A stretch of 64,000 bases of DNA from Microbacterium terregens (GTDB taxonomy: Bacteria; Pseudomonadota; Alphaproteobacteria; Sphingomonadales; Sphingomonadaceae): the NCBI RefSeq assembly GCF_027922045.1, contig NZ_BSEX01000018.1, forward strand, positions 1 to 64,000. The letters are read 5' to 3'. Of the stretch, positions 46,979 to 56,700 are shown in pieces (within the stretch, counting starts at the first letter, position 1; every line of letters begins with the position of its first letter). The translations under genes and the position numbers were made by a program. Under the pieces are notes generated by a model. That model saw nothing but the letters and a program-made list of their open reading frames with translations, searched no databases and was not told the DNA's origin.

Positions 46979-49668
46979 TGCCGCTCTCCGGGGACGACCG
47001 ACCGGACCCGGACGCCCTTCTGCGCCAGGCGGCGCAGGAGGGCCGTGGCCGTTTGAAGATCTTCCTCGGCGCCGCCCCCGGCGTCGGCAAGACGTACGAG
47101 ATGCTTTCGGAGGGCGCGGCACGGCGCCGCGATGGCGTCGACGTGGTGGTCGCCGTGGTCGAGACCCACGGCCGCGCAGAGACCGAAGCGCTGGTCCGCG
47201 GACATGAGGTGATCCCCCGGCGCGACGTCCCCTACGAGGGGCGCACGTTGCGCGAGATGGATCTGGACGCGGTGCTCGCCCGCGCGCCCCGGCTCGCACT
47301 GGTCGACGAGCTCGCCCACACCAATGCGCCGGGCAGCCGGCACCCCAAACGTTATCAGGATGTCGAGGAGCTGCTGGCGGCCGGGATCGACGTCTACTCC
47401 ACCATCAACATCCAGCACGTGGAAAGCCTGAACGACGTCGTCGCGTCCTTCACCCGCGTCCGCGTGCGGGAAACGGTGCCCGATCGCATCCTGGAGATGG
47501 CGGAGGTCGAAGTCGTCGACATCCCGCCCGACGAGCTCATCGAGCGGCTGAAGGCAGGCAAGGTCTATCTCCCGCACGAGGCGACCCGTGCGCTCAACCA
47601 CTTCTTCTCCAAGTCCAACCTCTCGGCCCTTCGGGAACTTGCGCTGCGGCGCGCGGCGCAAGCCGTCGACGCGCAAATGCTGGAGCATGTGCGCGCGATC
47701 GGCGTCGGCGGCACCTGGGCGGGCAGCGAGCGGATCGTCGTCGCAGTGAGCGAACTGCCCGGCGCCGATGGCCTGGTCCGCGCCGCCAAGCGTCTTGCCG
47801 ACGCGCTCAAGGCGCCTTGGACCGCGCTGTTCATCGAGACCCCGCGCGCGGCCCAATTCAGCGACGCCCAGCACGAGCGGATCGCGGCGACCATGTCGCT
47901 CGCGACCCAGCTCGGCGGTGCGATCGCCACCGTACCGGCTCCCTCGGCACTCGAAGGCATCCAGGCCTTCGTGGCGGACGCGCGTGCCACCCAGCTGGTG
48001 GTCGGCAAGTCGAAGCGGTCGCGCTGGTTCGAACTTCGCTACGGTTCGGTGGTCGACCGGCTGGTGCGCGGGACGCCGGGCGTGACGGTGCACGTGCTCC
48101 CGGTGGAAGAGGTGCCGGGGCAGGGGGGAAGCGCGCCCACGCAGGCGGGTCGCACGCGCGGTCGCGGCTGGGGATCGCCTGCCGGCTATGGCCTGACGTT
48201 GCTCGGTGTGGCGGCCGTGACCGCGCTTGCGAGCACGCTGTTCCACGTCCTGAACCTCGGCAACGTCGCGCTGCTCTACCTGCTTCCCGTCATGGCGGCC
48301 GCCAGCCTCTATGGTCTTCGCACCGGCCTGTTCGCGGGGCTGGCGTCGAGCCTGTGCTACAATTTCTTCTTCCTGCCGCCGACCGGCACGCTGACCGTCA
48401 ACAATCCGGAGAACATCGTCTCGGTCTTCGTCCTGCTCGGCGTCGCCGTCGCCACCAGCCAGTTGACCGCACGCGTGCGTGCGCAGGCGGATATTGCGGC
48501 GGCAAGTGCACGCACCAACGCCACGCTTGCGGGCTTCCTACACCAGTTGAGCGGCGTCAGCGAACAGGCAGAGGCGGCGCGGGTGATCTGCAACGATGTC
48601 GGACGCCTGTTCGACGTCCAGGCCGTGTTGCTGGCGCCTTCCCCTGGTGCGGGCCTTGGCGTGCTTGCCGCGACCAACCCGGACTATCGTCTCGACACCA
48701 TGGACCTGGCTGCCGCCAACTGGGCGTTCGACACGGGCGGAGCCGCAGGGAAGGGGTCGGGGACGCTCGCCGCATCCGAGTGGCTGTTCCAGCCGCTGAA
48801 GTCGGGCGCAGGCACGCTCGCGGTGTTGGGCCTCGCGCGCGAGAACGGGAGCGAGCCGGTCCGTGCCGATCAGCTCCCGCTCCTCACCAGCCTCGTGAAC
48901 CAGGCTGCGCTCGTGATCGAACGGCTGCGCCTTCAGGCGGAGATCCGCGACGTCGATGCGGTCCGCACCCGCGACCGGCTGCGCGCGGCGCTGCTGTCGT
49001 CGGTCAGCCACGACCTGCGCACGCCGCTTACGGCCGTGCTCGCCGCCGCCGACGCCCTCGACCATGGCGCCACCCCGGAGCTGATCGGCACCATCAAGAG
49101 CGAGGCGTCACGGCTCAACCGGTTCGTCGCCAATCTCCTCGACATGACGCGGGTGGAGGCGGGCGCGCTGAAGCTCAGCGTCGAGGCGGTGGACCTGAGC
49201 GATGCCGTGGCGGGCGCCGCGCACGACGCGCGCCGGGCGCTGGAGGGCCATCCGGTGCGCCTAGACGTCCCACCCGATCTGCCGCTGGTGCGCGCCGACC
49301 CGCAACTGCTCCACCACTGCCTGCTGAACCTGCTCGACAATGCCGGCCGCTATGGCGACCCCGGTACCGAGATCGTCATCGAGGGCCGGCATCGCTACGG
49401 CCAGCTCCGGCTCGCCGTGCTCGACCACGGGCCCGGGCTGCCGCCGGGCCGTGAGACCGAGGTGTTCGAGACCTTCCGCCGGCTCGAGGGCTCGGATCGT
49501 GCGACCGGGGGCACCGGCCTCGGCCTCGCCATCGTCAAGGCATTTGCCGAAGCCATGGGGCTAGGCGTCGAGGCGGGCAACCGGGAAGACGGCAGCGGCG
49601 CCGCGTTTGCGATCCTCTTCCCACCTTCCCTCATCGTGCGCGACGTCGCGCAGGAAAGCATCTCCTGA
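46978..49668 (+). CDS. kdpD: Sensor histidine kinase KdpD
   Basis: 896 residues. N-terminal KdpD domain with Walker A GAAPGVGKTYEML, a USP-like domain (about 240-370), four membrane helices (about 400-500), a GAF-like region (about 520-660), the phosphorylated H in SVSHDLRTPL, and an ATPase domain with NLLDNAGRYG and GTGLGLAIVKA. It senses K+ limitation and phosphorylates KdpE, whose start overlaps its stop (TGATG). Confidence 0.97.
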   Translation: MPLSGDDRPDPDALLRQAAQEGRGRLKIFLGAAPGVGKTYEMLSEGAARRRDGVDVVVAVVETHGRAETEALVRGHEVIPRRDVPYEGRTLREMDLDAVLARAPRLALVDELAHTNAPGSRHPKRYQDVEELLAAGIDVYSTINIQHVESLNDVVASFTRVRVRETVPDRILEMAEVEVVDIPPDELIERLKAGKVYLPHEATRALNHFFSKSNLSALRELALRRAAQAVDAQMLEHVRAIGVGGTWAGSERIVVAVSELPGADGLVRAAKRLADALKAPWTALFIETPRAAQFSDAQHERIAATMSLATQLGGAIATVPAPSALEGIQAFVADARATQLVVGKSKRSRWFELRYGSVVDRLVRGTPGVTVHVLPVEEVPGQGGSAPTQAGRTRGRGWGSPAGYGLTLLGVAAVTALASTLFHVLNLGNVALLYLLPVMAAASLYGLRTGLFAGLASSLCYNFFFLPPTGTLTVNNPENIVSVFVLLGVAVATSQLTARVRAQADIAAASARTNATLAGFLHQLSGVSEQAEAARVICNDVGRLFDVQAVLLAPSPGAGLGVLAATNPDYRLDTMDLAAANWAFDTGGAAGKGSGTLAASEWLFQPLKSGAGTLAVLGLARENGSEPVRADQLPLLTSLVNQAALVIERLRLQAEIRDVDAVRTRDRLRAALLSSVSHDLRTPLTAVLAAADALDHGATPELIGTIKSEASRLNRFVANLLDMTRVEAGALKLSVEAVDLSDAVAGAAHDARRALEGHPVRLDVPPDLPLVRADPQLLHHCLLNLLDNAGRYGDPGTEIVIEGRHRYGQLRLAVLDHGPGLPPGRETEVFETFRRLEGSDRATGGTGLGLAIVKAFAEAMGLGVEAGNREDGSGAAFAILFPPSLIVRDVAQESIS

Positions 49669-50354
49669 TGGCCGCCAGAATCCTGATCGTGGACGACGAA
49701 GTCGCCATCCGCCGCCTGCTGCGCAATACGCTGGAGCGCGCGGGCTATGCCGTGGCGGAGGCAATGAACGGACGCGAGGCTCTGGTGCAGGCAACCGCAC
49801 ACGAGCCCGACGCCATCCTCCTCGACTTGGGACTGCCCGACCGCGACGGCCTCACCCTGATCCCGATGCTGCGCAAGCAGGCGAATGGCGTGATCCTGGT
49901 GGTGTCTGCACGCGAAGCGACGGAAGAGAAGGTGGCGGCGCTGGACCTTGGCGCCGACGACTATGTGACCAAGCCCTTCGACACCGACGAGTTGCTTGCC
50001 CGGCTGCGTGTCGCGCTGCGCCATCACGGCGGCTCCGGTGCGACGCCCAAGCTGGTGCGCCGCGGAGACATCACCATCGACCTCGACCAACGCCTCGTCT
50101 GCCGGGCCGGCGAGGAACTGCATCTGACCCGCAAGGAGCACGACGTGCTGGCGGTGCTCGCGCGCCACATCGGGCGGGTCGTCACGCACGAGCGCATCAT
50201 CGCCGCCGCCTGGAGCGGGGAAGAGGATCCGCGGGTGGAATATCTGAGGATCGTGATCCGCAATCTCCGCCAGAAGCTGGAGGCGCCCGGCCCCGTCGGG
50301 AGCGTGATCGCCAACGAACTCGGCGTCGGCTACCGGCTGCGGCCCGATAGCTAA
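49668..50354 (+). CDS. kdpE: Response regulator KdpE
   Basis: 228 residues: receiver domain with the phospho-aspartate in LLDLGLPDRDG, then an OmpR/PhoB-type winged helix with LTRKEHDVLAVLARHIGRVVTHE. It activates kdp transcription and binds tandem direct repeats. The repeated box starting 24 bases after its stop, and the two matching boxes, are the best candidates for its sites. Confidence 0.96.
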   Translation: MAARILIVDDEVAIRRLLRNTLERAGYAVAEAMNGREALVQATAHEPDAILLDLGLPDRDGLTLIPMLRKQANGVILVVSAREATEEKVAALDLGADDYVTKPFDTDELLARLRVALRHHGGSGATPKLVRRGDITIDLDQRLVCRAGEELHLTRKEHDVLAVLARHIGRVVTHERIIAAAWSGEEDPRVEYLRIVIRNLRQKLEAPGPVGSVIANELGVGYRLRPDS

Positions 50355-50377
50355 CGCTGGGCATCGGGAACGCCGCA

Positions 50378-50427
50378 CTATGGGCCCGCTATGCGAAAGC
50401 CTTGAATCGATCTCGAATTGCTATGCG
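50378..50427 (+). promoter_or_regulatory. Repeated control box, copy 2 (after kdpE)
   Basis: Units CTATGGG (50378), CTATGCG (50389) and CTATGCG (50421) show the same 11/32 spacing and core (AAAGC-N4-GAATCGATCTCGAA) as copies 1 and 3. It lies 38 bases before the first of two small membrane-protein genes, so these have their own promoter rather than relying on read-through from kdpE. Confidence 0.7.
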
Positions 50428-50465
50428 CCGGGGGATAGCTGGGCCGCCACAACGGGGAATGTGGC

Positions 50466-50885
50466 ATGCGCACGTGGCATCGGTCGTGGAAGGCGAGCAT
50501 CGGGCTTCGCGCCGTCGGAGTGGCCTTGTGCGGCCTTGCCTGGGCGGCAATCGCCAGGCTCGCGAGCTATCCGCCAACTGCCCCGGGCCTGATCCCGTAC
50601 CTGCTCGCCGGCCTCGGGGTGATTTCCGCGAGCGCGGGAGGCGCGCTGGCATTCCTGGGACCACGCCTGTTCACACCGGTGCGGGTCAGTGCGCGCTGGC
50701 GCCACAATCGCGCCGCCCCTTCTCGCCCCGCCGACGCATGGCACCACGCCCTGCTCCCGAACGCGAACGTCGTGCCGGAATTGCCGGACGCCTGGCTTAC
50801 GCCTGAACCCACGGCGGCGGCAGGGATGGCCTGGCACGGGGTCCGCTCAGGCGCGGGACAGGCCCTCGACAGGGCAAGGGCATGA
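50466..50885 (+). CDS. Small membrane protein of unknown function (K+ island)
   Basis: 139 residues. Two membrane helices (about 15-32 and 40-66) and a soluble tail rich in Ala, His, Trp and Pro. The stretch LLAGLGVISASAGGALAFLGPRLF resembles the second helix of the next protein, so the two may be paralogues. I do not recognise a family. ATG 50466; its stop overlaps the next start (ATGA). The upstream control box suggests expression under K+ limitation. Confidence 0.7.
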   Translation: MRTWHRSWKASIGLRAVGVALCGLAWAAIARLASYPPTAPGLIPYLLAGLGVISASAGGALAFLGPRLFTPVRVSARWRHNRAAPSRPADAWHHALLPNANVVPELPDAWLTPEPTAAAGMAWHGVRSGAGQALDRARA

Positions 50886-51274
50886 CCAATCTCACCGCAC
50901 GCCTTACAGGCGTCGTCTGCCTCGCGGCCGCCGCGGCAAGCACGCTCCTTCACCGCGCGATCTTCGTCGCGGCGCAAGGCGGCCCGGCACAGGCAGCCGA
51001 GTTCGCCACCGGGCTGCTCAGCTTTGTGCTCGCAAGTCTTGGCGTCCTGCTGCTGACGAACGGCGCCCGGTTGTTCGAGCGTCTGGAGCCGCCGGCCGCG
51101 AAGCCGACGGAGGTGCTCCCGGTTTCGGAGCCTGCCGGAATGGACGAGTCCGCCGCGTTCGACTCCCGCTATGGTGTCGCCCGGCTTCTGGCCGATCGCG
51201 CGATCCGGACGGCGTCGCTGCGGGAAGCGGCTCGTCACGCGTCCGATCCTGAGCCTCTCCACACACGTCGCTGA
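50882..51274 (+). CDS. Small membrane protein of unknown function (K+ island)
   Basis: 130 residues. Two membrane helices (about 8-30 and 42-62), then a polar tail with several arginines. LSFVLASLGVLLLTNGARLFERL parallels the preceding protein. Four-base overlap with it implies coupled translation. No family recognised; a small membrane partner of the Kdp system is a guess from position only. Confidence 0.68.
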   Translation: MTNLTARLTGVVCLAAAAASTLLHRAIFVAAQGGPAQAAEFATGLLSFVLASLGVLLLTNGARLFERLEPPAAKPTEVLPVSEPAGMDESAAFDSRYGVARLLADRAIRTASLREAARHASDPEPLHTRR

Positions 51275-51367
51275 CGCAGGCCCATGGCCGCGCTGTGGCC
51301 TGCTCTACAGAATAGCCGAATGCCCAACGGCAGTTCCAGGTCCGCGACTGGCGCCAGCGCTACGCCG

Positions 51368-51417
51368 CTATGCGGGCGCTATGCGAAAGCCGGGAAACGA
51401 TCTCGAAACGCTATGCG
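51368..51417 (+). promoter_or_regulatory. Repeated control box, copy 3
   Basis: The cleanest copy: CTATGCG at 51368, 51379 and 51411, again 11 and 32 bases apart, with the core AAAGC-N4-GAAACGATCTCGAA. It ends 60 bases before the next gene cluster (51478-53618). Confidence 0.72.
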
Positions 51418-51477
51418 GCGGTCCGTAGATCGCCGGGTGACGGGCCATGGAGCCCGGCCTACCGAGGTACAATCGAC

Positions 51478-51741
51478 ATGATGTCGGACGTTTCTCCAGA
51501 GCCCGACCAACCCGGGCGCATCATCTACGTGGGCCAGGACTGCGCTGGCCACTGGCTGGTCCAGGACAGCGGCAAGACACTGGAAGGCCGCTTCGTCTCC
51601 TATGCAGCGGCCATGCATTATGCGCGCGAGGAGCGCGGAATCTACCGGGCAGAGATCGCGATCGCATCCGCACCGCTGGTCCCGCTGGTCTCCTTCGATC
51701 CGGCGCCGGCGCCACGGCATGCGCTCGCCCGCGCGGCATGA
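51478..51741 (+). CDS. Small soluble protein of unknown function (K+ island)
   Basis: 87 residues with no signal or helix of membrane length. GHWLVQDSGKTLEGRF then SYAAAMHYAREE resembles in outline the short DUF2188-type fold (a Trp/Val strand pair, then a helix with paired alanines), but I would not claim membership. ATG 51478 has GAGG about 10 bases upstream; 51481 is a second ATG. First gene behind control box copy 3. Confidence 0.65.
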   Translation: MMSDVSPEPDQPGRIIYVGQDCAGHWLVQDSGKTLEGRFVSYAAAMHYAREERGIYRAEIAIASAPLVPLVSFDPAPAPRHALARAA

Positions 51742-51752
51742 GGGAGGCAGTC

Positions 51753-52268
51753 ATGCACGAACTCCTTTCCATCTCGCCAGGACCGATCCCGGTTCACCGG
51801 CTGCCGAAGCCCGGCCCTCGCAGCCCATCCGTCCACCGTTCGGCGGCCCATGACCCGCGCTGGGCTGCCGTCACGGCGCACCTCGCCGCGTTGAAAGAGC
51901 AGGGGCGCCATGCGATCCGCATCGTGGACGCAGACTGCGGCGCCGGCGCGCTGCTGCTGGGCGCGCTTCTTCAGGCCCGCGCGATCGGGTTCACTGCGAT
52001 CGAGGGACGGGGGATCGATGGCTCCTCGTCGATGATCGGGCGCGCACGCGCTTCTGCGGCCCGCTTGCGCGACCGGGCGATCGGCGTGACCTTCGAGGTC
52101 GGCGACGTCGCAGCCGCACTTCGCGACGAGGCGGACCTGCCGGCGGACCTGCTGCTCTGGCACCGCTATCCGGCGCCGGAAGCCGGCGACATCAGGGCGG
52201 CGCTTGGCCGTGCAGCAGAGGTCGTGATCGACGACAGCTCCGCTGCCGCAGACCGGTGGGCGGCATGA
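51753..52268 (+). CDS. SAM-dependent methyltransferase-like protein
   Basis: 171 residues. AIRIVDADCGAGALLLGALL fits motif I of class I methyltransferases, GIDGSSSMIGRARASA fits motif II with the acidic residue that holds the ribose, and GVTFEVGDVAAALRD fits motif III. Lacks the C-terminal strands of a full enzyme, so the target cannot be guessed. GGGAGG lies 5 bases before ATG 51753; ATG 51738, overlapping the previous stop, would add five residues. Overlaps the next gene (ATGA). Confidence 0.7.
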   Translation: MHELLSISPGPIPVHRLPKPGPRSPSVHRSAAHDPRWAAVTAHLAALKEQGRHAIRIVDADCGAGALLLGALLQARAIGFTAIEGRGIDGSSSMIGRARASAARLRDRAIGVTFEVGDVAAALRDEADLPADLLLWHRYPAPEAGDIRAALGRAAEVVIDDSSAAADRWAA

Positions 52269-52531
52269 CCGGGCGTGACCTCCGGTGGCGGGCGGCCGGC
52301 CTGCTGCTGAGCGCCATCGCGTGCGCCGGCACCTTTCTCCATCGCGACGGCTCACCGCTTACGATCGTCTTCTTTCTGGGAGCGATCTGCGGCATCGTGC
52401 TGATGCTCCATGGCAAGCGGGTAGCGGTGGCCCTGCGCGCGGAGCGCCGCGGCCATTGCCAAACGGCGGCCGCGATCCACACCCAGCGGATGCGTCGCCA
52501 AGAGCGTCGATCCGATCGCGTGCGGCGCTGA
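52265..52531 (+). CDS. Small membrane protein of unknown function (K+ island)
   Basis: 88 residues. Two membrane helices (about 10-25 and 32-50) and a very basic tail of about 35 residues (RRGHC ... RRQERRSDRVRR), which would face the cytoplasm. The same two-helix plan as the two small proteins after kdpE. The ATG overlaps the methyltransferase-like stop. No family recognised. Confidence 0.65.
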   Translation: MTGRDLRWRAAGLLLSAIACAGTFLHRDGSPLTIVFFLGAICGIVLMLHGKRVAVALRAERRGHCQTAAAIHTQRMRRQERRSDRVRR

Positions 52532-52538
52532 GAGCCGA

Positions 52539-53618
52539 ATGGAGTGCGCGTTCCGTTCAGGCGTGCTCCACGTGGAGGACGTACCCCTTTCCGCTGTCGC
52601 CGCAATGGTGGGGACACCGGTTCTCGTCGTCTCGGCCGCTGCCCTCGGGGCTGCCACCCCGCGGCCGGTACCCCGTGTCCAGCATGTCCTTTCAATCCGC
52701 TCGATCGCCAGCGCGGCGGTGCTGCGCCGGCTGGCAACGGAGAGTTGCAGCGCCGACGTAACCTCCGGTCCGGAAATGCACCAGGCGCTCGCAGCCGGGA
52801 TACCACCCGCTGAGATCGGCTTTTCCGGCTCCTCCGGGAACGGCGCTGCACTGGCCGCAGCGCTTGCGGCCGGCATCGGCCGCTTCACGCTCGAGCTGGA
52901 GGAGGAGGGCGCGCTGCTCTCGGCCCTGGCGCTCGCACGCGGAACCCGGGCAAGAGCGCTGCTGCGCGTCGCCAGTCTTGCTCCCAATCCGGCCGCTTTT
53001 CCCGCCGCGTACAACCGCCTCTCCCGCTTGGCCGGTCTCGATCTCTGCGGGCTGTCGATTTCTGCCGCCGCGGCAATGGAACCTGCCGCGATCGGGACGC
53101 TGATCGGCCACCTTCGGGCGCAGGGGCATCGCGTCGAACGCGTCGATCTCACCGCCGTGCCCGGCGGCATGGACGATGATGCGCTAAGCAGGTGCGCAAG
53201 CGCCTCGGATGTTGTGTTGGGAATTCCCGTCGCCGGTCTTCCGCCGGAGGCGGCCGTGCTCCTGACCCGCGTGCTGCGGGTGAAGCGCACGCCGGTGGGA
53301 CCGTGCATCTTCGTCGATGCCGGGCGTGCGGTCTTTCGCGGCTTCCACGCCGTCCAGCCTCGCAGCCCCCACATGCTGGCCAGGGTTCCAGGTGCGAGAT
53401 CGCCGCATGCTGATCCCGGAGCCACACTCGACTGGGTGGAACGCGGGGATCTCGTCATGATCCACCCGGATCGGGACCCCATGTCGCAATTGGTGGTGGT
53501 GGACGGAAGCCGGTGTGAGATGGAGGCGGATCGCTTGCCTGCCGCGACGCTGGCTGGTCGTGCCGCGAGAGGCTATGAAAACGTCACCTCCGCGCTTCCG
53601 GATATTTCCCACTTATAG
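52539..53618 (+). CDS. LysA-like (diaminopimelate decarboxylase fold) protein lacking catalytic residues
   Basis: 359 residues against about 420 for LysA. The family outline can be followed: GVLHVEDVPLSAVAAMVGTP at the start, SADVTSGPEMHQALAAGIPPAEIGFSG, CIFVDAGRAVFRGFH, and WVERGDLVMIHP. But the PLP lysine (in the VKANS position) is replaced, by my alignment, with Arg54 in SIRSIAS. The HIGS and GGG phosphate motifs and the C-x-S-x-D active-site motif are also absent. So probably a pseudoenzyme with a binding or regulatory role. It follows the preceding gene by 7 bases. Confidence 0.65.
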   Translation: MECAFRSGVLHVEDVPLSAVAAMVGTPVLVVSAAALGAATPRPVPRVQHVLSIRSIASAAVLRRLATESCSADVTSGPEMHQALAAGIPPAEIGFSGSSGNGAALAAALAAGIGRFTLELEEEGALLSALALARGTRARALLRVASLAPNPAAFPAAYNRLSRLAGLDLCGLSISAAAAMEPAAIGTLIGHLRAQGHRVERVDLTAVPGGMDDDALSRCASASDVVLGIPVAGLPPEAAVLLTRVLRVKRTPVGPCIFVDAGRAVFRGFHAVQPRSPHMLARVPGARSPHADPGATLDWVERGDLVMIHPDRDPMSQLVVVDGSRCEMEADRLPAATLAGRAARGYENVTSALPDISHL

Positions 53619-53657
53619 ACATAATCCTTGCTATCGGACCCAGCTTCAAGCCGAAGA

Positions 53658-53685
53658 GGGCTGTGTCTCCGGCGAGACACGGCCC
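53658..53685. terminator. Hairpin between the K+ island and the second TonB locus
   Basis: 12-bp stem GGGCTGTGTCTC/GAGACACGGCCC (one G-T pair) with a CGGC loop, between converging genes, so it may serve both strands. There is no T-tract on either side. Confidence 0.6.
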
Positions 53686-53700
53686 CGTACGGTGCAACGC

Positions 53701-56700
53701 TCAGAACTGGAAGTTGACGGCTAGCGCGTAGGTGCGGCCGAAATAGGCCGTGTACAGCGGGTCCTGGCGCGTGGTGTCGACCGTCAGCCGGTTGGTCTCG
53801 TTGGTGATGTTCGAGACTTCCGCGATCAGCTTGAGGTTTTCGCTGATGTTGTAGGACGCCGAAGCGTCCACAAAGATCGAACTGGCGTTGGACGTCGAGT
53901 CCGCATCGACCGAACCGCTCGGCACCGCCGTGAGGAACGAGGACCGATAGTTCACGGTAGAACGGATGCTGAATTTCTCGTCCTCATAGTACAGCGTGCC
54001 ACTGGCGGTTTCCGGTGAGAGGCCGACGAGCGGAGCCGTGCGCGTAAGGGTCGGCGAGATGATGTAGTCGATGTTCGAGCGCACCCGCGTGAAGTTCGCC
54101 AGCGCACCGAAGTTGCTGAGCGCCCCCGGCAGGAAGCGGAACGGCAGCTGTACGTTCACTTCCCAGCCGCGCAGCGGACCGCCGGGGGTGTTGTTGCTGC
54201 GCTGAACGGTGAACAGGTCGGTCGGCCGCAGCTGCGTTCCCGAGAGCAAGCTCAGCGGCAGGCCGATTTCCTCGAAGGGAACCTGGGTGCTCGTCGTCTG
54301 GATATAGGTTTCGATGTTCTTGTAGAAATAGGCGACCGAAATCAGCGATCCCGGAGCGAAATACCATTCGAGCGAGCCGTCAAAGGTGTTGGCCCGGATG
54401 GGGTCCAGGAACGGGTTGCTGAAGGAGGCCGTCTGGATCACCAGATTGGCGGAACCGGCGGGGATCAACTGGCCATAGGAGGGGCGCGACATCACCCGCG
54501 CTGCCGAGACGCGCGCGATCAGGTCCGGCGTGATGTTCAGGGCCAGGTTGATCGACGGCAACCAATCCTCGTAGGATCGGCTAACCTCGGAAATCACGTA
54601 CATCGATGGGTAGGTCGAACCGGAGGGCGACGCGGTGGTGATCGGACCATAGGTGTTCAGCCCGGTGTGGACATAGCGGACACCGGCATCGCCCCGCAGG
54701 GTGAACGGCAGGATGTTCTCCGTGTCGAACTTGAACATCAAATAGCCCGAGCCGTAGGTCTCCTTCACGCCACCATAGGTTCCCTTGGCGCATTCCAGAT
54801 TGCAGTAGACATAGTCGTCCAGACCGACCGCCGAGCGGAACTTGTCCGGATCGATCGAAACGAAGTCCTGCAGTTGCCCGTCGAGGTTCTTGCCCACCCC
54901 GTTCGTCACGAAGGTGAGGCTTGAGAGGGATACGCCGGTGGGCAGTTCGAGCGGCGTGTTGGTGGCGAGTTGACGCTCCCGCGCGGTGTAGCTGTTGGTA
55001 CGATATTGCCCGCCGACCTGCACGGTGAACTGCGACGCAGCTTCCCACTCGCCATTCAGCTCGAAGGTCTTGCTCGTGATCTTGTTACGCCGGATGAAGT
55101 TCGACAATTGCCCGCGCTGGTCGCCGGTGGGAAGCGGTGGGCCATATTGAAACAGCGCTGCGTTCGTCGTGTCGATCCCATAGGTGATCTTGGGAATGTC
55201 GGGATTGTCGCGGAAGTCGATCGAGAAGTCGCGCGTATCGTTGGAGTCGATCGCCACCTGCAGGCGATCCACGTCGAGCACCGACTGGTTGATCCCCGCC
55301 AAGCCGAAAAGCCGGAAGCTGTCCGAAAAGCGATGGTCGAAGTTGAAGTTCACCTGCTTGTAGGTGGAGGTGAAGCGCTCGTCCTGCATCTCCGAGCGAA
55401 GATCGACGCCGTCGAAGAGGCCGTGGACCAGTGAGCCATTGTCGTCGACTTCGATGTCGCGCACGGAGGTGAGCGGTTGGCCGTTGTTCGAGATGGCGCG
55501 ACCGAAGGAACGCGCGTCGAACATGGTGTCGAGCCGATGGACCTTGAATCGGGAATAGAGTCCGTCGAGCGAGATGTCGGTGTCGTCGGTCGGCTTCCAC
55601 TGCAGCGTCAGCGACCCTGCCAGGCGCTCCTGGTTCTGGCTGCTCTTCACGGGGCGCGGCAGGCGCGGCAGGTACACGCCGCCGCCTGGTTTGCCGTTCA
55701 CCCCCGTACGGCTCATGATATAGTCGTAGGCAGCCGCCGTGCCGGTGCGCGGATTGTTGGTGCTGCAGTTGTTGGCGTCGGCGCCGATCGGCGTGCCGTT
55801 CGGCTGGGTATAGCCGGGCACCGGGCTGGTCGTTGGAACGCCGTTATAGACATAGCCTACCGGCGTGCAGAACGGGAAGATCACGCCTGCGTTGGCCGTG
55901 CCGGCCGGTTGGGCCAGGCCATAGACGGTCGTCGGGACGACATCGACCGCCGAATAGGCGTATTCGTCGATGTGGCGCTTCGAATAGGCGATGCTTCCAA
56001 GCACGCCGAACGTGTCGCCGAACTTCTTTGAGACCAGCGCGGATAGGCGCGGATCCACCTTCTTGCGGATGTCGTTGTAGATGCCGCGGGCGGTGCCCGT
56101 CAGGACCAGGTCGTCACCGCGCTGATCGAACGGCTTGGGCGCACGCAAATCGACGGTCGCACCCAGCGACCCCTCCTCCACATCGGCAGACAGCGTCTTT
56201 CGCACGGATAGAGCAGAGAAGATCTCGGTCGGGAAAGTCACGAAGTCGAATGAGCGCCCGCTCGCGACGCCGCCACGAATGTCGCTTCCGCTGACCTGCG
56301 AGACGCCTTCCATGCCGTTGATGCGTACACGGGTGAATTGCGCACCGAGACCGCGGACGGAGATGTTGCGCCCCTCGCCGCCGTCGCCCCGCGAAAGCGC
56401 GACGCCCGGAATGCGCTGCATGGACTCGGCCAGGTTCGAATCCGGGAACTTGCCGATGTCCTCGGCAACGATGCTGTCGATTGCCGCGGTCTCGATGCGC
56501 TTCGCATTGAGGGCGCTGTTGAGCGACGCGCGGAATCCCGTGACGACGATGTCAGTTTGCGGAGCGCCGTCGGTTGGCTCCTGTGGGGCTTGTGTGGAAG
56601 CCGCCGCTTGGTCCGCCTGTCCCGCCTCGGGCACGCCCATGTCGCTCGTCACTCCCGCGGCAGCGGTTTGTGCCTGCGCCTGGATCGCGGCCGTGAGTAG

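Noticed and set aside
53658..53685. Insertion-sequence end or attachment site
   Set aside because: The inverted repeat is a compact hairpin between converging genes with no transposase or target duplication nearby, so a terminator explains it better.
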